In this document: piece by piece, positions 61,673-64,000 of the stretch | Layout of the letters: each line of letters begins with the position of its first letter | How positions within the stretch are numbered: position 1 is the first letter of the stretch | Assembly: GCA_038043025.1 (NCBI GenBank) | Contig: JBBTCW010000020.1 | Coordinates: forward strand, 5,537-69,536 | Origin: O2-02-FULL-42-9 sp038043025 | GTDB taxonomy: Bacteria > Pseudomonadota > Gammaproteobacteria > UBA12402 | Direction: 5' to 3' | Length of the DNA stretch: 64,000 bases | Notes under the pieces: model-generated | What the model was told of the DNA's origin: nothing | Database searches by the model: none | The model's input: only the letters and a program-made list of their open reading frames with translations | Translations under genes and position numbers: made by a program

Positions 61673-61748
61673 GGCCAGATAGCTCAGTCGGTAGAGCAAG
61701 GGACTGAAAATCCCTGTGTCGGTGGTTCGATTCCACCTCTGGCCACCA
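61673..61748 (+). tRNA. tRNA-Phe (GAA)
   Basis: 76 nt with encoded CCA. The acceptor GGCCAGA pairs with TCTGGCC, the anticodon loop CTGAAAA carries GAA, and the T loop is GGTTCGATTCC. The last 16 bases are repeated 162 bp downstream. Confidence 0.95.
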
Positions 61749-62025
61749 GCTTTTTCTTAATTCATCATTCGCCATCCATGGCGCTCTACATAATACCAAT
61801 ATAATAACTGCTGTCCGGCCTGGACTCGTAATGCTCCTATTCGTCGCATTACTTCCTGTCCAGGCGTTCGTTTCACGCTTCGCGTGATCCTCACCCACCT
61901 CTGGCCACCAGCTTTTTCTTAACTCATCATTCGCCATCCATGGCGCTCTACATAATACCAATAAAGTCACTGCTGTCCGGCCTGGACTCGTAATGCTCCT
62001 ATTCGTCGCATTACTTCCTGTCCAC
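61733..62025. repeat. Two ~130-bp direct repeats beginning with the tRNA-Phe 3' end
   Basis: CCACCTCTGGCCACCA (last 16 nt of the tRNA, 61733-61748) and the following about 115 bp recur at 61895-62025 with few differences. The copies are separated by 32 bp. Each copy contains CGCCATCCATGGCG and a GTAATGC...GCATTAC inverted repeat. Duplicated tRNA ends are the usual scar of site-specific integration, though a plain tandem duplication is also possible. Confidence 0.8.
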
Positions 62026-62093
62026 ATTTGCATTTTATGAGAGTTATGTTAAAATATCGCTCATTAATAATACTAAGAGTAAGAGGTTTTATC

Positions 62094-63548
62094 ATGAAAA
62101 AAAGTTTATGCGCCAATATTTTTTTCTTCGCCGCCTGTCTAATAACGTATAACGTTTTCGCCTCTACAAATAACTGCTCCCCTTGGTATGATTGTATCGG
62201 CATGACAAATGATTCCAATTTTCCTTTTGTTTTAAGTCCAGGTGCAGATAATCCAGCATCCGGTGGTGCGCAATGTTCGGGCAATTCATGTTTGCCAGTG
62301 CTGTCAAAAGATGGCACACAATACCTCGTATTAGATAAGGCCACTTGGGGCTCCGTTGGTTATGACATTTGTAGCCAGGCCACCAATAATACATGCGACG
62401 GTTATATTGGGCATGTGCAATTTTCACCAAATAAAATTAGCACCTCGGCAACTGTAACGTTTAATGACCCGAGCCAATATTCTGCCGACACAAACTTTGA
62501 CTGGAATAATGATCATAAGTTAACGGTAACTATTAAAAAAACAAATATTCCACTACCAACACCATCCTCCTATACAACGCTCCCTTTTCGCGGCATCAAC
62601 TTATCTGGCGCTGAAGCAGGCGATCACTATATTTCTCAATGGATGCCAGGAAATATAGATGCAAAATATTTTGTCGAGAAAGGCATGAACACCGTTCGCC
62701 TTCCGATTAACTGGACCTACATTACAGCGACGCCTGATGCAACAACACCCTCGCCAGCAGGACAAGGTTATCTGAATACCGTTCATCAATCTGTTTCAGA
62801 CTTGCTAACAAACAAAGTGATCGTCATTCTCGATTTGCATAACTATATGCGCTTTGCTCCGGGCGGCACTGATCCCAGCGCCGGCCAAATTGTTGACCCA
62901 AACAATATGAGCGCCATCTGGACGATATTAAGCAATCAATTTAAGGATTTGGCAACCGCTTATCCAGACCATTTAATATTAGAAATTATGAATGAACCAC
63001 ATGACATGTCGACACAAGATGTATTAGATAATGAAAATGCAGCCATTGTCGCCATCAGAAATAGTGGATTAAAAAATCTGATTCTTTTGGATGGAAATGA
63101 TTGGACAGGTTTGCATTCCTGGGAAGATGATAATAGTATCTATTTTATCCCCGCGAATATAAAAGATACTGAGAACAATTACGCGCTTTCCGTTCATCAA
63201 TATTTTGATGCTAACTCCAGCGGCACACAGCAAGAATGCCTTGCACTTAATGAGTATCAAAATGTAGCGCATATAAATGAATTTGTCACTTGGGCAAAAA
63301 ATAATGGCATGAGAGCCATCGTGACCGAGTTTGGTTCAAACGCTAATCAAAACTGCTATGATGACGGTAATTATTTTTTACAACAACTCGAAGCATCACC
63401 AGATGTTTTCCTCGGCTGGACAGCATGGGTAGGCGGGCACAGTTGGACAAAAAACAGCTTCAACAATCTGTCCCCAGCAGACAATGGAACAGAGCAAGGG
63501 CAAATGACACAAATATATGAAAAGCATCTGTCGCCGCCGATAATCTGA
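62094..63548 (+). CDS. Secreted glycoside hydrolase family 5 endoglucanase
   Basis: The 484-residue protein from ATG 62094 (AAGAGG 7 bp upstream) has a signal peptide (about 1-23). An N-terminal cysteine-containing region of about 130 residues of unknown fold comes next, then a GH5 domain (about 160-475). Catalytic residues are E301 in IMNEPH (acid/base) and E412 in VTEFGS (nucleophile), with RLPINW and VILDLHNY also typical. It would cleave beta-1,4-glucans such as cellulose, for example plant material or the cellulose of amoebal cyst walls. It lies directly after the duplicated tRNA-Phe end, suggesting acquisition by integration. Confidence 0.9.
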   Translation: MKKSLCANIFFFAACLITYNVFASTNNCSPWYDCIGMTNDSNFPFVLSPGADNPASGGAQCSGNSCLPVLSKDGTQYLVLDKATWGSVGYDICSQATNNTCDGYIGHVQFSPNKISTSATVTFNDPSQYSADTNFDWNNDHKLTVTIKKTNIPLPTPSSYTTLPFRGINLSGAEAGDHYISQWMPGNIDAKYFVEKGMNTVRLPINWTYITATPDATTPSPAGQGYLNTVHQSVSDLLTNKVIVILDLHNYMRFAPGGTDPSAGQIVDPNNMSAIWTILSNQFKDLATAYPDHLILEIMNEPHDMSTQDVLDNENAAIVAIRNSGLKNLILLDGNDWTGLHSWEDDNSIYFIPANIKDTENNYALSVHQYFDANSSGTQQECLALNEYQNVAHINEFVTWAKNNGMRAIVTEFGSNANQNCYDDGNYFLQQLEASPDVFLGWTAWVGGHSWTKNSFNNLSPADNGTEQGQMTQIYEKHLSPPII

Positions 63549-63579
63549 ATCAATGGCACTATCTACAGTCATTCAGCGC

Positions 63580-63654
63580 GTAGGTTGGGCTGAGCACACA
63601 TGCGAAGCCCAACAATTTTATTCAACGATGTTGGGCTTCGCAGCCCCAACCTAC
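63580..63654. repeat. GTAGGTTGGG...CCCAACCTAC inverted-repeat element
   Basis: The outer arms GTAGGTTGGG and CCCAACCTAC and the inner arms GCGAAGCCCAACA and TGTTGGGCTTCGC form a 75-bp near-perfect palindrome. It lies 30 bp after the GH5 stop and could act as a transcriptional end structure or be a dispersed repeat. Confidence 0.8.
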
Positions 63655-63664
63655 GGGCTATTAA

Positions 63665-63776
63665 AAAAAATCCGCGTTCTCACAATCATCTGTAGTGTTT
63701 GTCTTCGTCGGCGTTACACATAAAAATCCGCGTTCTCACAATAATCTGTAGTGTTTGTCTTCGTCGGCGTTACACA
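63665..63776. repeat. 56-bp tandem duplication
   Basis: TCCGCGTTCTCACAATMATC and the following bases to GTTACACA occur twice with a 56-bp period (offset measured at 63671 and 63727). Because 56 is not a multiple of three, reading frames break between copies. Confidence 0.85.
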
Positions 63777-64000
63777 CCTAAAAGCACAAATCGAAGAATA
63801 CCCTTCGTCCGGAGTAATATTGATTTTGGCGGTCCCCCCTACAATTACTCCATGGAGTTTTTTAGAGTCATCAATTTTGTCAGGCCACCCGAAGAGCTCA
63901 TATCTACAAGCTCTAGCTTTAGTTTTACCAAGCTTCACCGTCCAACCAGGGCTCCCGCATTAAAATTTGAACAAAAACCCCAATAATTTATCAAAATAGC
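63777..64000. other. Window end without recognised gene
   Basis: A minus-strand frame (63714-63938, GTG start, containing ACRYELFGWPDKIDD and GVIVGGTAKINITPDEGY) is open for 74 codons and ends in the tandem repeat. I recognise no family, and it may be a gene end or chance. Nothing else is visible. Confidence 0.3.

Noticed and set aside
61524..62033. 169-codon minus-strand ORF containing WWPEVESNHRHRDFQSLALPTELSG-like segments
   Set aside because: It is the complement of tRNA-Phe and of the duplicated tRNA end, a well-known false protein prediction; the internal repetition follows the DNA repeat.
63714..63938. 74-aa minus-strand ORF as a new gene
   Set aside because: It has a GTG start without a ribosome-binding site, no recognised family, and an end inside a tandem repeat. 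It is kept only as a possible gene remnant.

Overview
The window reads as the chromosome of a Legionellales-type gammaproteobacterium, probably an intracellular or amoeba-associated relative of Coxiella, Legionella or Berkiella. The housekeeping genes and their order are gammaproteobacterial: mraZ-rsmH-ftsL-ftsI-murE, rpsF-rpsR-DUF2232-rplI, hfq and purA, mutY-yggX, and an RNase P RNA of the enterobacterial type. The accessory content points to host association: PmrA-box-like promoters, giant helical proteins, an LRR protein, a secreted papain-like protein, a Pht-like MFS transporter, a GH5 cellulase and LqsS/CqsS-like kinases. Coding DNA is AT-rich. Species cannot be fixed from the sequence alone.

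Layout. Bases 1-4.8 kb hold the start of the division and cell-wall (dcw) cluster on the minus strand, with a promoter and three MraZ boxes. From 5.0 to 21.1 kb lie three very large paralogous genes on the plus strand (about 1852, 1781 and 1391 aa). Each has a near-identical PmrA-type box at the same distance from its -10. The first contains an 879-bp internal duplication and a 100-N assembly gap. RNase P RNA follows at 21.1-21.5 kb. From 21.6 to 27.4 kb are rsmI, radA, a 17-kDa-antigen-like lipoprotein, alr and dnaB, in a region full of short palindromic repeats. From 27.6 to 31.8 kb are a brnA/brnT-type toxin-antitoxin pair whose toxin end was rewritten by a repeat, a membrane protein, a lipoprotein and the rpsF-rplI operon.

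From 32.0 to 39.6 kb are tRNA-Met, a papain-like secreted protein, bioY with DUF1284, coaX, a 5'-nucleotidase family protein and recG. From 39.7 to 49.6 kb is an accessory block that starts at tRNA-Leu: a PAS histidine kinase, two SemiSWEET transporters, a dimodular NRPS, a small ORF coupled to a second PAS kinase, and an LRR protein. From 49.6 to 52.1 kb are remnants of small mobile or toxin-like genes and a DUF4143 ATPase. From 52.1 to 61.5 kb are an esterase, purA, hfq, an MFS transporter, rpmE, xthA, a CDF transporter, an AsmA protein, mutY and yggX. From 61.7 to 64 kb are tRNA-Phe with a duplicated 3' end, a GH5 cellulase and a repeat-rich tail.

The points most worth a second look are the three PmrA-type promoters driving a paralogous giant-protein locus (candidate Dot/Icm effectors), and the kinase/SemiSWEET/NRPS/kinase block, which could make and sense a small peptide-like molecule. 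A third is the repeated pattern of dispersed palindromes supplying the last codons or ribosome-binding sites of genes. No CRISPR array, rRNA or complete insertion sequence was seen, and I found no convincing Rho-independent terminator.
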